A stretch of 64,000 nt of DNA. Source: Actinacidiphila sp. DG2A-62 (GTDB taxonomy: Bacteria; Actinomycetota; Actinomycetes; Streptomycetales; Streptomycetaceae). Location of the stretch: the NCBI RefSeq assembly GCF_035825295.1, contig NZ_JAYMGI010000002.1:8496654-8560653 (forward strand), read 5' to 3'. Made by a program: the position numbers and the translations under genes. Positions 8,883-17,826 of this stretch are shown here, piece after piece. A model generated the notes under the pieces. That model was not told the DNA's origin and made no database searches. It saw only the letters and a list, made by a program, of their open reading frames with translations. Each line of letters starts with the position of its first letter. Positions within the stretch are counted from its first letter, which is position 1.

Positions 8883-9943
8883 CGGGACGCCTCCACCGAA
8901 GCGCCCGCGCCCGCATCCGTGTCCGCGCCCGCACCCGCATCCGTGTCCGCATCCGTGTCCGCGCCGGACGCCGCGTCCGCCGCCCGCTCCGCGCGCCACC
9001 AGTCCACCAGGTCCCGCAGGCCCTCGCGCAGCCCGATCCGCGCGGTGAAGCCCAACTGCCCGGCCGCCGCCGAGGTGTCCGCGAGCCGCCGCGTCACGCC
9101 GTTCACCGCGCGCGCCGGGCCGTGCTCGGGCTCCAGGCCGCTCGCGCCCATCGTCTCCAGCAGCGCGTCCGCGAGGGCGCGCAAACTTGTCTCCGTACCG
9201 CTGGCGATGTTGAACACCACGTCCGTCAGGTCGGATTCGGCGGCCAGCACATTGGCGCGCGCGATGTCCCGCACGTCCACGAAGTCCATCGTCTGCGTGC
9301 CGTCGCCCAGGATCAGCGGCGGCTGCCCGGCCGCGATCCGCTCCATCCAGCGGATCAGCACCTCGGTGTACAGCCCGTGGATGTCCATCCGCGGCCCGTA
9401 GACGTTGAAGTACCGCAGCGCCACGTAGTCCAGGCCGTACATCGCGTGGAAGCTGCGCAGCATCCCCTCGTTGAACGCCTTCGCCGCGCCGTAGAACGTG
9501 TCGTTGTTGTACGGGTGGTGGCGCTCGGTGGTCGGGAACTGCTCGGCCAGCCCGTAGACGGACGCCGAGGAGGACGCGATCACCTTCCGCACACCCGCCG
9601 CGGCCGCCGCCTCCAGGACGTTGAACGTCCCGTCGACCAGCACCTCGTTGGCCAGCCGCGGCTCGGTGGCGCACTGCGTGATGCGGATCGCCGCCAGGTG
9701 GAAGACCAGCTCCGCGCCCTCGGTCAGCTTCGCCACCAGCCCGGCGTCGCGGATGTCGCCCTCCACGACGTCCACCACGCCGCTGGGCAGCGCCTGCGCC
9801 AGATTGGCCCGGCGGCCGCGGACGAAGTTGTCGAGCACCACGACCTGGCGCGCGCCGCGCCGGACCAGCTGGTCCACCAGATGCGAGCCGATCGTGCCGG
9901 CACCGCCGGTGACCAGGATCTTCTTGCCTTGTACCGAGCTCAA
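8879..9943 (-). CDS. NAD-dependent epimerase/dehydratase (extended SDR)
   Basis: Encodes 354 residues from TTG at 9943, with GGGGGG just upstream. The NAD-binding loop reads VTGGAGTIGSH. The catalytic Ser/Tyr/Lys set is in SSSASVYG and FYGAAKAFNEG. RYFNVYGPRMD is the usual substrate-side motif of UDP-sugar 4-epimerases. It should interconvert or modify a nucleotide sugar that feeds the aminotransferases and glycosyltransferases nearby. The last 35 residues are a degenerate Ala/Asp/Thr/Gly/Ser repeat not found in the family. The matching DNA (about 8890 to 8985) is made of GTCCGC/CCGCAT repeats. Confidence 0.9.
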   Translation of the reverse strand: MSSVQGKKILVTGGAGTIGSHLVDQLVRRGARQVVVLDNFVRGRRANLAQALPSGVVDVVEGDIRDAGLVAKLTEGAELVFHLAAIRITQCATEPRLANEVLVDGTFNVLEAAAAAGVRKVIASSSASVYGLAEQFPTTERHHPYNNDTFYGAAKAFNEGMLRSFHAMYGLDYVALRYFNVYGPRMDIHGLYTEVLIRWMERIAAGQPPLILGDGTQTMDFVDVRDIARANVLAAESDLTDVVFNIASGTETSLRALADALLETMGASGLEPEHGPARAVNGVTRRLADTSAAAGQLGFTARIGLREGLRDLVDWWRAERAADAASGADTDADTDAGAGADTDAGAGASVEASR

Positions 9944-10078
9944 CTTCCCCCCACGGAGAACGTGTCGTGGCTGTGCCGTTCGGTGTGCGCGCCGGCCTGC
10001 CGCTCCCGGCGCGCGGTCGTGGTGCGCGGTCGCCGCGGCGTACGGACCCCGCGGGGCCCCGCGCCGCGGGCAGCCGCC

Positions 10079-11302
10079 TCAGTGCCCGGCCCGCAGGCCC
10101 ACCACCGCGCCGCGGAACTCCAGGCTCCGCGACGCCGCTTCGAGGATGTCCAGCACCCGCAGCCCGGCCCGCCCGTCGGTCAGCAGCAGCAGGCCCTCGG
10201 CGATCGACGCGGCGAACTCGTCGACCATCGCCCGCAGCGCCTCCTTCTCCTTCAGCGCCGGCGCGACCATGTCGCCCGAGCGGTACGACACGAGCATCTC
10301 CCGCCGCTCGTTCGGCCCGATCTCCTCCGGCGCCGCCAGGTCCACACCGCGGTCGAAGACCGCCAGGCGCTGCGCGGGGTTCATGTCGTCCCAGACCAGG
10401 GTGCGCTTGGCGCCGCCCACCATGGTGGTGCGGACCTTGGTCGGCGACAGCCAGTTCACGTGCACGTGCGCGATCGCGCCGGTGTTCAGCTGGAGCGTCA
10501 GATAGGCCACGCACGCCCGCCCCGCGCCGATCGGGTCCGCGCCGTGCGCGGCCACCGCGACCGGCTCCACGCTCTCGGGCAGGATGAAGTCCAGGATCGA
10601 CAGGTCGTGCGGGGCCAGGTCCCACATCACGTCGATGTCCCGCTGCACCAGGCCGAGGTTGATCCGCACCGAGTCCACGAAGTGGATCTCGCCCAGCTCG
10701 CCCGAGCGCACCATGTCCCGGATGCTGGAGACCGCCGGCGTGTAGCAGTAGGTGTGGTCGCACATCAGCGTCAGCCCGCGGTCCGCGGCCTCCGCCACCA
10801 GCCGCGCGCCGTCCGCGTACGTCGCCGCGAGCGGCTTCTCCACCAGCACGTGCTTGCCCGCCCTGACCGCGGCCAGCGCCACCTCCAGGTGGGTGCCGGC
10901 CGGCGTCGCCACCGCCACCGCGTCCACCGCGGGGTCGGCGAGCACCGCGGCGTAGTCCGCCGTGGCCTGCACGGTGGAGTAGCCGCCGAGCACCCGGCGC
11001 GCCCGGTCCACGTCCAGATCGCACAGCCAGCGCAAGCGGAAGCGCGGGCTGGACTGGAAGTTGCGCACCAGGTTGGGCCCCCAGTAGCCCGCCCCGACGA
11101 CCGCCACGCCCAGCGGCGGGCCCTCGCCGCCCGCGGCGGCCCCGCCTCCCGCGGTGGTCGCGGTCCCGGGCCCGGCGCCCGTGCCCGCTATGTCCGCGCC
11201 CTCGTCCGCGCCGTCGCCGGTCCCGGCCGTGCCCCGCGGGCCCCCGGCTCCGGCCGACGGCGCGGCGGCGCCCGCCCCCGCGCCCTGCGCTGCAGCAGCC
11301 AT
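10079..11302 (-). CDS. Gfo/Idh/MocA-family sugar-nucleotide oxidoreductase
   Basis: Encodes 407 residues, first gene of the minus-strand operon. ATG at 11302 has GGGGGGAG 3 bases upstream. The first 60 residues are Ala/Gly-rich and unlike the family. The Rossmann core starts at VAVVGAGYWGPNLVRNF. The EKPLA motif (near residue 155), CDHTYCYTPAV and HDLSILDFIL (candidate catalytic His) follow. The closest known logic is WbpB/WlbA, which oxidises C3 of a UDP-sugar acid before a DegT enzyme aminates it. Combined with the downstream aminotransferase and acyltransferase genes, this suggests an acylated 3-amino sugar. That pathway step is inferred from gene content. Confidence 0.85.
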   Translation of the reverse strand: MAAAAQGAGAGAAAPSAGAGGPRGTAGTGDGADEGADIAGTGAGPGTATTAGGGAAAGGEGPPLGVAVVGAGYWGPNLVRNFQSSPRFRLRWLCDLDVDRARRVLGGYSTVQATADYAAVLADPAVDAVAVATPAGTHLEVALAAVRAGKHVLVEKPLAATYADGARLVAEAADRGLTLMCDHTYCYTPAVSSIRDMVRSGELGEIHFVDSVRINLGLVQRDIDVMWDLAPHDLSILDFILPESVEPVAVAAHGADPIGAGRACVAYLTLQLNTGAIAHVHVNWLSPTKVRTTMVGGAKRTLVWDDMNPAQRLAVFDRGVDLAAPEEIGPNERREMLVSYRSGDMVAPALKEKEALRAMVDEFAASIAEGLLLLTDGRAGLRVLDILEAASRSLEFRGAVVGLRAGH

Positions 11303-11546
11303 GACTCCCCCCACACCCCGGTCTCGTGGCGTGCGCACCGCCGCCTCGGCGTCCCCACGCCGGCGTCACGGGCAACACGTGCCTCTCGCTTCCCCTTGCG
11401 ACATCACACGACCGGGCCAGGTCACGGATCGTGTGCCGCGGCCGGACCGGTTGCGCGTCGCCAATCTAGAGCACCTTTTCGCGCCCCCGGGGAGAAATGG
11501 GCGAAACAGACGGCAACAGGACCGTTTCCGGCCGCATACTCACCCC

Positions 11547-12527
11547 GTGACGAGCATCGTGATCCCCGCGCACAACGAGGAGCGGGTCATCGGCCGCCTG
11601 CTGGACGCCCTCACCGCCGCCGGGCCGCCCGCGGACGGGCCCGGAGCGCTCGACGTCGTCGTGGTGTGCAACGGCTGCACCGACGCGACCGCGCGGGCCG
11701 CGGCCCGGCCGGGCGTCACCGTCGTGGAGATCCCGGTCCCGTCCAAGCACGCGGCGCTGCGCGCGGGGGACCGGCACGCCAGGGGATTCCCCCGGGTGTA
11801 CGTGGACGCGGACGTCGAGATCGACGCAAGCGGAATACGCCTCCTGGCGGAGGCGGTGGCTCCGGCCGGCGGCGTACTCGCCGCGGCCCCGGCCCGCCGG
11901 CTGCCGACGGCCGGCTGCGTCTGGCGGGTGCGCGCCTACTACCGGGTGTGGCAGCTGCTCCCGGCGGTGCGCGAGGGGCTGTTCGGGCGCGGGGTGATCG
12001 CCCTGTCCGAAGACGGCCACGCCAGGATCGCCGATCTGCCGCCGCTGATGGCCGACGACCTCGCCGTCTCCCTGGCCTTCGCGCCGCACGAACGGGCCGT
12101 CGTGCCCGGGGCGGTCGCGACCGTCCACCCGCCGCGCACCTGGGCCGACCTGATCCGCCGCCGGGTGCGGGCGACCACCTCCACGCACCAGCTGGAGCAG
12201 CACCAGCGGGCCGACGCCGAAGGCGCGGAACCCGCCGCCGGGCGCGCGTCGACCGACGCGGCGGGCGGCGGCACGTCAGGCGGGCCGGCAGGGGTTCCGG
12301 CAGGGGTCCCGGCAGGCGGTACGGCAAGCGGAACCGCGCGAAAGCCGCCGTCCGCCCGTACGTCCACAGCCGACCTGCGTACCCTGCTGCTCGGGCGGCC
12401 CTGGCTGCTGCCCCACATGACGGTCTTCCTGGCCGCCGCGGTCGTCGCCCGCCGCAAGGCGCGCGCGGCGGTGCGGGCGGGGGACTACGGGACCTGGCTG
12501 CGCGACGAGAGCAGCCGGACCGGCTGA
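11547..12527 (+). CDS. family 2 glycosyltransferase
   Basis: Encodes 326 residues from GTG at 11547. The start TSIVIPAHNEERVIGRLL, VVVVCNGCTDAT and VYVDADVEID (DxD metal site) define a GT-A family 2 enzyme. The region around residue 240 to 270 is an inserted Gly/Ala/Pro/Ser linker rich in PAGVPAG-type repeats, and a short C-terminal domain follows. There is no strong ribosome site, so the start is placed by homology. It is divergent from the oxidoreductase operon and probably helps assemble the same polysaccharide. Confidence 0.82.
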   Translation: MTSIVIPAHNEERVIGRLLDALTAAGPPADGPGALDVVVVCNGCTDATARAAARPGVTVVEIPVPSKHAALRAGDRHARGFPRVYVDADVEIDASGIRLLAEAVAPAGGVLAAAPARRLPTAGCVWRVRAYYRVWQLLPAVREGLFGRGVIALSEDGHARIADLPPLMADDLAVSLAFAPHERAVVPGAVATVHPPRTWADLIRRRVRATTSTHQLEQHQRADAEGAEPAAGRASTDAAGGGTSGGPAGVPAGVPAGGTASGTARKPPSARTSTADLRTLLLGRPWLLPHMTVFLAAAVVARRKARAAVRAGDYGTWLRDESSRTG

Positions 12528-12693
12528 TCGCAGGACCCGGTCCGCGCCCGGGGAAGCGACCGCCGCGCGCGGCGTCGGGGCGCGGACCGGAGCAGGACGC
12601 CGGCAGGGGAAGCCGGCGGGGGAGTGCGGGACGGGGAGCAGGGCACGGCCGGGGCGCACGCCGCGGCGGTGGCGAGGCGAGGGGGGAACGACC

Positions 12694-14121
12694 ATGTACC
12701 TGGCGGACCGCGGCACACCGGCGCGCGAGAACGAGAAGCCGACCGCGCGAACCACGCGAACCACGCGAACCACGCGAACCGCGCGGGCCGGCGAGGCCGC
12801 GCACGCGACCGAGGGGGCGCACGCGACCGAGGCCGCGCCGTCCGCGAAAGGCCGCGCCGCGCGCCGCGCGCCGGCGATCGCCCCGGTGGTGCTCGCCCTC
12901 GGCGCGGTCAGCCTGATCACGGACGTCTCCTCGGAGATGGTCACCGCCGTGCTGCCGCTCTACCTGGTGGCAGGGCTCGGCCTGAGCCCGCTCGGCTTCG
13001 GCACCCTCGACGGCGTCTACAACGGCGTCAGCGCCCTGGTGCAGCTGGCCGGCGGCCACATCGCCGACCGCGTCCGCAGCCACAAGCTGGTCGCCGGCAT
13101 CGGCTACGGCCTGTCCGCGCTGTGCAAACCGCTGCTGCTGCTCGTGCACAGCCTCGGCCCGCTCGGCGTCGTGCTCGCCCTGGAACGCACCGGCAAGGGC
13201 CTGCGCACCTCGCCGCGCGACGCGCTGATCTCGCTGTCCACCCCCGCCGAGCACCGCGGCCGCGCCTTCGGCGTGCACCGGGCGATGGACACCACGGGGG
13301 CCGTGCTCGGCCCGTTCACCGCGTTCCTGATCCTGCGCGCCGCGACCGACGGCTACGACGCGGTGTTCGGCGTCAGCGCCTGCGTCGCCGCCCTCGGCGT
13401 CCTCGTCCTGATCCTCTTCGTCCCCGGCCGCACGGCGGCGCGGGGCCCCTCCGCGACACCGGCCGCCGCGGAGCCCGACGCCCCGCCGGCCACGCCCGTC
13501 GACCTGCGCGAGGCCCTGCGCCTGCTGCGGCTGCCGCGGCTGCGCGCCCTGACCGGCTGCGCCGTCCTGCTCGGCCTCACCACCGTCAGCGACGCATTCG
13601 TCTACCTGCTGCTCCAGCACCGCGCGGGCATCGGCGACGAGTGGTTCCCGCTGATGCCGCTCGGCACCGCCTCGGTGTTCCTGCTGCTGGCCGTCCCGCT
13701 CGGCGTGCTCGCCGACCGGATCGGCCGCCGTACCGTCTTCCTGGCCGGGCACGCCGGACTGCTGGCCGCATACGCGCTGCTGCTGTGCGCTCCCTCCGTC
13801 CCGGCGCTGCCCTACCTGGTCCTCGCCCTGCACGGCGTCTTCTACGCGGCCACCGACGGGGTGCTGCCGGCCGCGGTCGCCGACGTGGTGCCCGAGCAAC
13901 TGCGCGGCAGCGGCCTCGCCCTGGTGGGCACCGGCCAGGCGCTCGCCCGCTTCTGCTGCTCGCTGGCCTTCGGCGCGGCCTGGACGGTGTGGGGCGACGG
14001 CCGCGCGCTGTTCGGCTCCGCCGTCGCCCTGCTGCTGTGCGCGGCGGTCGCCGGAGCCGTCCTGCGCCCGTCCCCCGCCGCGTCCCGACCGACGTCCGCA
14101 CCGCGCCCGAACCACCCGTGA
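12694..14121 (+). CDS. MFS transporter with a repetitive N-terminal tail
   Basis: Encodes 475 residues. After a charged N-terminal tail of about 55 residues come roughly 12 membrane segments. The loop GGHIADRVRSHK between segments 2 and 3 and PLGVLADRIGRRT in the second half are the two copies of the MFS signature. TGKGLRTSPRDALI near residue 170 is typical of a group of uncharacterised actinobacterial MFS proteins. The tail includes TTRTTRTTRT, encoded by a 9-base direct repeat (AACCACGCG, about 12748 to 12780). GGGGGGAA lies upstream of the ATG. The substrate is unknown. The next gene starts 8 bases after the stop, so they are probably cotranscribed. Confidence 0.85.
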   Translation: MYLADRGTPARENEKPTARTTRTTRTTRTARAGEAAHATEGAHATEAAPSAKGRAARRAPAIAPVVLALGAVSLITDVSSEMVTAVLPLYLVAGLGLSPLGFGTLDGVYNGVSALVQLAGGHIADRVRSHKLVAGIGYGLSALCKPLLLLVHSLGPLGVVLALERTGKGLRTSPRDALISLSTPAEHRGRAFGVHRAMDTTGAVLGPFTAFLILRAATDGYDAVFGVSACVAALGVLVLILFVPGRTAARGPSATPAAAEPDAPPATPVDLREALRLLRLPRLRALTGCAVLLGLTTVSDAFVYLLLQHRAGIGDEWFPLMPLGTASVFLLLAVPLGVLADRIGRRTVFLAGHAGLLAAYALLLCAPSVPALPYLVLALHGVFYAATDGVLPAAVADVVPEQLRGSGLALVGTGQALARFCCSLAFGAAWTVWGDGRALFGSAVALLLCAAVAGAVLRPSPAASRPTSAPRPNHP

Positions 14122-14128
14122 GGAACCG

Positions 14129-15151
14129 ATGACCGCCAAGCGCCGCCTGCTCGTCCTGGTCCTCGCCGTGCTGCTGCTCGGCGGCGTCGGCACCGGCTTC
14201 GTGCTGCACGCCGCCCACCGGGCCGCCGACGAGAACACCGCGCGGGCCGGCGACCCGGTCGCCGCCGCGGGCCGCGTCGCCCTCACCGGCCGCGGCCGCG
14301 TCGTCTTCGTCAACTCCGCGGCCGGCCCGCACCGCTCCGCGGTCTCCGCCGTGCCGTCCGCCGACCCCGGCGCCACCCGCACCTCCTCCGACCTCACGTG
14401 CGCCCGCTTCTACGCCTCCGCGGGCACCGGGGTCTGCCTGCAGTCGGGCCTCGGCGTGGTCTCCCAGACCAACCGCGCCGTCGTCACCGACGCGGCCCTG
14501 CACACCGAGCGCACCTTCGCCCTGGCCGGCACCCCGAGCAGGGCCCGCGTCTCGCCCAGCGGCCGGTTCGCCGCCTGGACGGTCTTCGTCGGCGGGGAGT
14601 CCTACGGCGCCGCGTTCTTCTCCACCCGCACCTCCATCGTCGACACCCGCACCTGGCGACTCCTGCCGAACCTGGAGGACTTCGCCATCACGCTGAACGG
14701 CAAGCGCTACCACAACGTCGACGACAACTTCTGGGGCGTGACCTTCGCCGCGGACGACGACACCTTCTACGCCACCCTCGGCACCGCCGACCACACGTAC
14801 CTGATGCGCGGGTCGGTCTCCCGCCGTACGGTCGCCTCGGTCGGCGTGCAGAACGTCGAATGCCCCTCGCTGTCCCCGGACGGTACGCGCATCGCCTTCA
14901 AGAAGCGCATCCTGGGCGGCGCCTCGCTGTGGCACGAGTACGTACTCGACCTGCGCACCCTGAAGGAGACCCCGCTGGCCGAGCGCCGCAGCGTCGACGA
15001 CCAGGCGGCGTGGCTGGACGACCGCACCGTCGCCTACTCGCTGCCGCACGAGGGCGACGTGAAGAGCACCGACCTGTGGAGCGTGCCCGCGGACGGCACC
15101 GGCACCCCCCACCTGATGATCCGCGACGCCTCCTCCCCGGCCGCCCTGTAG
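14129..15151 (+). CDS. TolB/PD40-like beta-propeller protein, membrane-anchored
   Basis: Encodes 340 residues. One N-terminal hydrophobic segment (residues 6 to 26) could be a signal anchor. The rest has repeating beta-sheet blades with PD40-like words such as RVSPSGRFAAW and CPSLSPDGTRIAFKK. Such propellers bind partners or ligands outside the membrane and have no known catalytic site. GTGAGGAAC directly before the ATG provides the ribosome site, and spacing to the MFS gene is 8 bases. A role as the extracytoplasmic partner of the transporter is possible but only inferred. Confidence 0.75.
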   Translation: MTAKRRLLVLVLAVLLLGGVGTGFVLHAAHRAADENTARAGDPVAAAGRVALTGRGRVVFVNSAAGPHRSAVSAVPSADPGATRTSSDLTCARFYASAGTGVCLQSGLGVVSQTNRAVVTDAALHTERTFALAGTPSRARVSPSGRFAAWTVFVGGESYGAAFFSTRTSIVDTRTWRLLPNLEDFAITLNGKRYHNVDDNFWGVTFAADDDTFYATLGTADHTYLMRGSVSRRTVASVGVQNVECPSLSPDGTRIAFKKRILGGASLWHEYVLDLRTLKETPLAERRSVDDQAAWLDDRTVAYSLPHEGDVKSTDLWSVPADGTGTPHLMIRDASSPAAL

Positions 15152-15395
15152 AAGGCGTCCGCGACCGCACCGAGCACCCCTATCCCAACTCGCGCTGCCC
15201 GCCACCGTTTCCCGGGCAGGACCGCCATCTCGTCCAACGGCCGCGCCCGCAGCAGAAATTGACGGTTCGTCAGCAGCCGATCCGAGCCGTGTCCGCACCC
15301 CCCTCCGCTCGTTGTCGTCACGAACCGCGCCGCGGCGGTCCCCGGGCGCGACCGTCGCCCGCCGCCGCGGGCGAGCCGAGGGGGGACACCCACCC

Positions 15396-17075
15396 ATGAC
15401 CACACGCGTGCCCGCACGCCCGACCCGCCGCAGACGGCAGGCCGTCGCCACGGCCGCCGCAGCCGCGCTGACGCTGGCCGGACTCACCGCACTGACCGCG
15501 CCCACCGCCCACGCGACCGCCCCGGCCGCCCCGACCGCCTACGTCGCCGACGCCGGCGACAACACCGTCTCCGCCGTCGACACCGGCACCGGCACGGTCA
15601 CCGCCACCATCCCGGTCGGCTACGGCCCGCAGGGCATCGCCGCCTCACCCGACGGCGCCCGCGTCTACGTCACCGACGCCGGCCCCAACACCGTCTCCGT
15701 GATCGACACCGCGACCCACACCGTCACCGCCACCATCCCGGTCGGCGCCACCCCCGTCGCCGCGGCCGTCAGCCCCGACAGCTCCCGCGTCTACGTCGCC
15801 GACCTCGGCTCCGCCGCGATCAGCGTCATCGACGCCGCCACCGCCACCGTCACCGCGACCATCCCCGTCGCCACCGGCCCCGACGCCGTCGCCGTCACCC
15901 CCGACGGCGCCAAGGTCTACGTCACCGCCAGCAGCGGCAGCGTCAGCGTCATCGACGCCGCCACCGGAGCCGTGACCGCCACCCTGCCCGCCGGCGTCCG
16001 CCCGATCGCCGTCGCCGTCGCCCCCGACGGCGCCCACGCCTACGCCGCCGACCTCGACGGCGGCACCCTGTCGGTGATCGACACCGCGACCGACACGGTC
16101 ACCGCCACCCTCCCGACCGCCCACGGCGCCTACGCCCTGGCCGTCGGACCCGACAGCCGCACCGCGTACCTGGCCGGCGGACCGGCCGGCTCGGTCTCCG
16201 TCCTGGACACCGCCACCGGCGCCCAGGGACCGGACATCCCCGCCGGCACCAACCCCCAGGGCCTCGCACTCGCCCCGGACGGCCGGCTCTACGCCACCGA
16301 CCTCGGCTCCGCCGCCGTCACCGTGATCGACACCGCCACCGGCGCCGCCACCGCCACGATCGCGGTCGGCAGCGCCCCGCTCGGCATCGCGATCTCCGTG
16401 CCGCCCGCGCCCCAGCCTCCGGTGCCCGCGGTCACCTCGGTCAGCCCCGCATCCGGCCCCGCCGCCGGCGGCACACCCGTCACCGTCTCCGGCACCGCAC
16501 TGGCCGGCGCCACCGCCGTCACCTTCGGCGCCGGCCACCCCGCCACGGCCGTCTCCTGCACCGACACCGCGTGCACCGCCACCGCGCCGCCCGGCGCCGC
16601 CGGCACCGTCGACGTCCAGGTGACCACCCCCGGCGGCACCAGCGCCGCCACACCCGCCGACGCCTACACCTACATCCCCGCCGACCGCCACGCCGACGTC
16701 GCGGTCGCCCTGGCCGCCGACCCGGCCCCCGCGCTGCTCGGCGCCCGCATCGACTACACCGTCACCCTCACCGGACACGGCCCCGACACCGCCGACACCG
16801 CGACCGTCACCGTCCCGCTGCCGGCGTCCGTGCACGCCTCCTCCCACGACTGCGCCGTCTCCGCGACCGCGGTCACCTGCTCGGCGACAGCACTGCACAG
16901 CGGCCAGAGCACCACCCGCCACTTCACCGTCCCGGTCGGCCTGCTCACCCTCGGCCTGCCCTACAGCCTCACCGCCACCCGCACCGCCGGCAGCCCCGCC
17001 GACCCGGTCCCCGGCAACGACCGCGCCACCCGGACCTGCACCGTCGTGACGTCGCTGATCATCGACTGCCACTGA
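15396..17075 (+). CDS. secreted YVTN beta-propeller protein with IPT/TIG and DUF11-like domains
   Basis: Encodes 559 residues. The ATG at 15396 follows GAGGGGGGA. The signal peptide covers residues 1 to about 42 (ending PTAHATA). About seven repeats of the YVADAGDNTVSAVDT / TATIPVG type (residues 48 to 335) form a YVTN propeller. An IPT/TIG Ig fold follows (about 345 to 430), then a DUF11-like domain (about 435 to 550) ending in a Cys pair (RTCTVVTSLIIDCH). It is probably a surface or secreted binding protein, with no enzyme motif seen. It stands alone between a 244-base gap and a strong terminator. Confidence 0.8.
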   Translation: MTTRVPARPTRRRRQAVATAAAAALTLAGLTALTAPTAHATAPAAPTAYVADAGDNTVSAVDTGTGTVTATIPVGYGPQGIAASPDGARVYVTDAGPNTVSVIDTATHTVTATIPVGATPVAAAVSPDSSRVYVADLGSAAISVIDAATATVTATIPVATGPDAVAVTPDGAKVYVTASSGSVSVIDAATGAVTATLPAGVRPIAVAVAPDGAHAYAADLDGGTLSVIDTATDTVTATLPTAHGAYALAVGPDSRTAYLAGGPAGSVSVLDTATGAQGPDIPAGTNPQGLALAPDGRLYATDLGSAAVTVIDTATGAATATIAVGSAPLGIAISVPPAPQPPVPAVTSVSPASGPAAGGTPVTVSGTALAGATAVTFGAGHPATAVSCTDTACTATAPPGAAGTVDVQVTTPGGTSAATPADAYTYIPADRHADVAVALAADPAPALLGARIDYTVTLTGHGPDTADTATVTVPLPASVHASSHDCAVSATAVTCSATALHSGQSTTRHFTVPVGLLTLGLPYSLTATRTAGSPADPVPGNDRATRTCTVVTSLIIDCH

Positions 17076-17092
17076 CCGCGGCCCGCCGCACG

Positions 17093-17141
17093 CCGACCCC
17101 GGCCGTGGCCGGAAGATCGACCCGGGCACGGCCGGGGTCGG
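17093..17141 (+). terminator. terminator after the YVTN gene
   Basis: Perfect 15-base arms (CCGACCCCGGCCGTG and its complement) enclose a 19-base loop, 18 bases after the stop at 17075 and just ahead of the cyclophilin gene. Confidence 0.65.
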
Positions 17142-17172
17142 AACCACCGCGCGGAGATGTCAGGATGGGCTC

Positions 17173-17667
17173 ATGGAAAACGTGTACTTCGACATCACCA
17201 TCGACGGCGCGCCCGCCGGCCGGATCGTCTTCCGGCTGTTCGACGACGTGGTCCCCAAGACCGCGCAGAACTTCCGCGAGCTCGCCACCGGCCAGCACGG
17301 CTTCGGATACGCCGGCTCCGCGTTCCACCGCGTCATCCCCGCCTTTATGCTCCAGGGCGGCGACTTCACCCGGGGCGACGGCACCGGCGGCAAGAGCATC
17401 TACGGCGAGAAGTTCGCCGACGAGAACTTCCAGCTGCGCCACGACCGCCCCTACCTGCTCTCCATGGCCAACGCCGGTCCGAACACCAACGGATCCCAGT
17501 TCTTCGTGACCACCGTCGTCACCCCCTGGCTCGACGGCAAGCACGTCGTGTTCGGCGAGGTCGTCGAGGGCCAGGAACTGGTCAAGCAGATCGAGAGCAA
17601 GGGCAGCCAGAGCGGCCGCACCTCGTCGAAGGTCGTGATCTCCGAGTCCGGCACCGTCAAGGCGTAG
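17173..17667 (+). CDS. cyclophilin-type peptidyl-prolyl cis-trans isomerase
   Basis: Encodes 164 residues, full length for a single-domain cyclophilin with no signal peptide, so it should act in the cytoplasm. It catalyses proline isomerisation in protein folding. Active-site words are FHRVIPAFMLQGGDFT (Arg, Phe, Met, Gln), LSMANAGPNTNGSQFF and WLDGKHVVFGEVVEG. TMLQGGDFTRG-type spacing matches the conserved core. It lies between two strong hairpins and so is probably a single-gene transcript. It is among the most confidently identified genes here. Confidence 0.95.
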   Translation: MENVYFDITIDGAPAGRIVFRLFDDVVPKTAQNFRELATGQHGFGYAGSAFHRVIPAFMLQGGDFTRGDGTGGKSIYGEKFADENFQLRHDRPYLLSMANAGPNTNGSQFFVTTVVTPWLDGKHVVFGEVVEGQELVKQIESKGSQSGRTSSKVVISESGTVKA

Positions 17668-17709
17668 TCCACGCGCCCAGCACCACCCCGCCGCCGGCGG
17701 CGCGCGGCA

Positions 17710-17742
17710 CCGGGCCCCCGCGGCACATCCGCGGGGGCCCGG
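17710..17742 (+). terminator. terminator after the cyclophilin gene
   Basis: A perfect 14-base stem (CCGGGCCCCCGCGG) with loop CACAT, 42 bases past the stop at 17667. Confidence 0.75.
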
Positions 17743-17826
17743 CGCGTTCCGCGCCCGAGCAGGGGCTGGCCCCCGGCCGGCCGCCGCGGGCACCGCAAGA
17801 TCCGCCTCCACCCCCAGGGAGAGCCC

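Noticed and set aside
7623..11378. One giant minus-strand frame of 1251 codons across several genes
   Set aside because: Only its last 419 codons are the aminotransferase. The remainder is out of frame with the well-supported epimerase and oxidoreductase genes.
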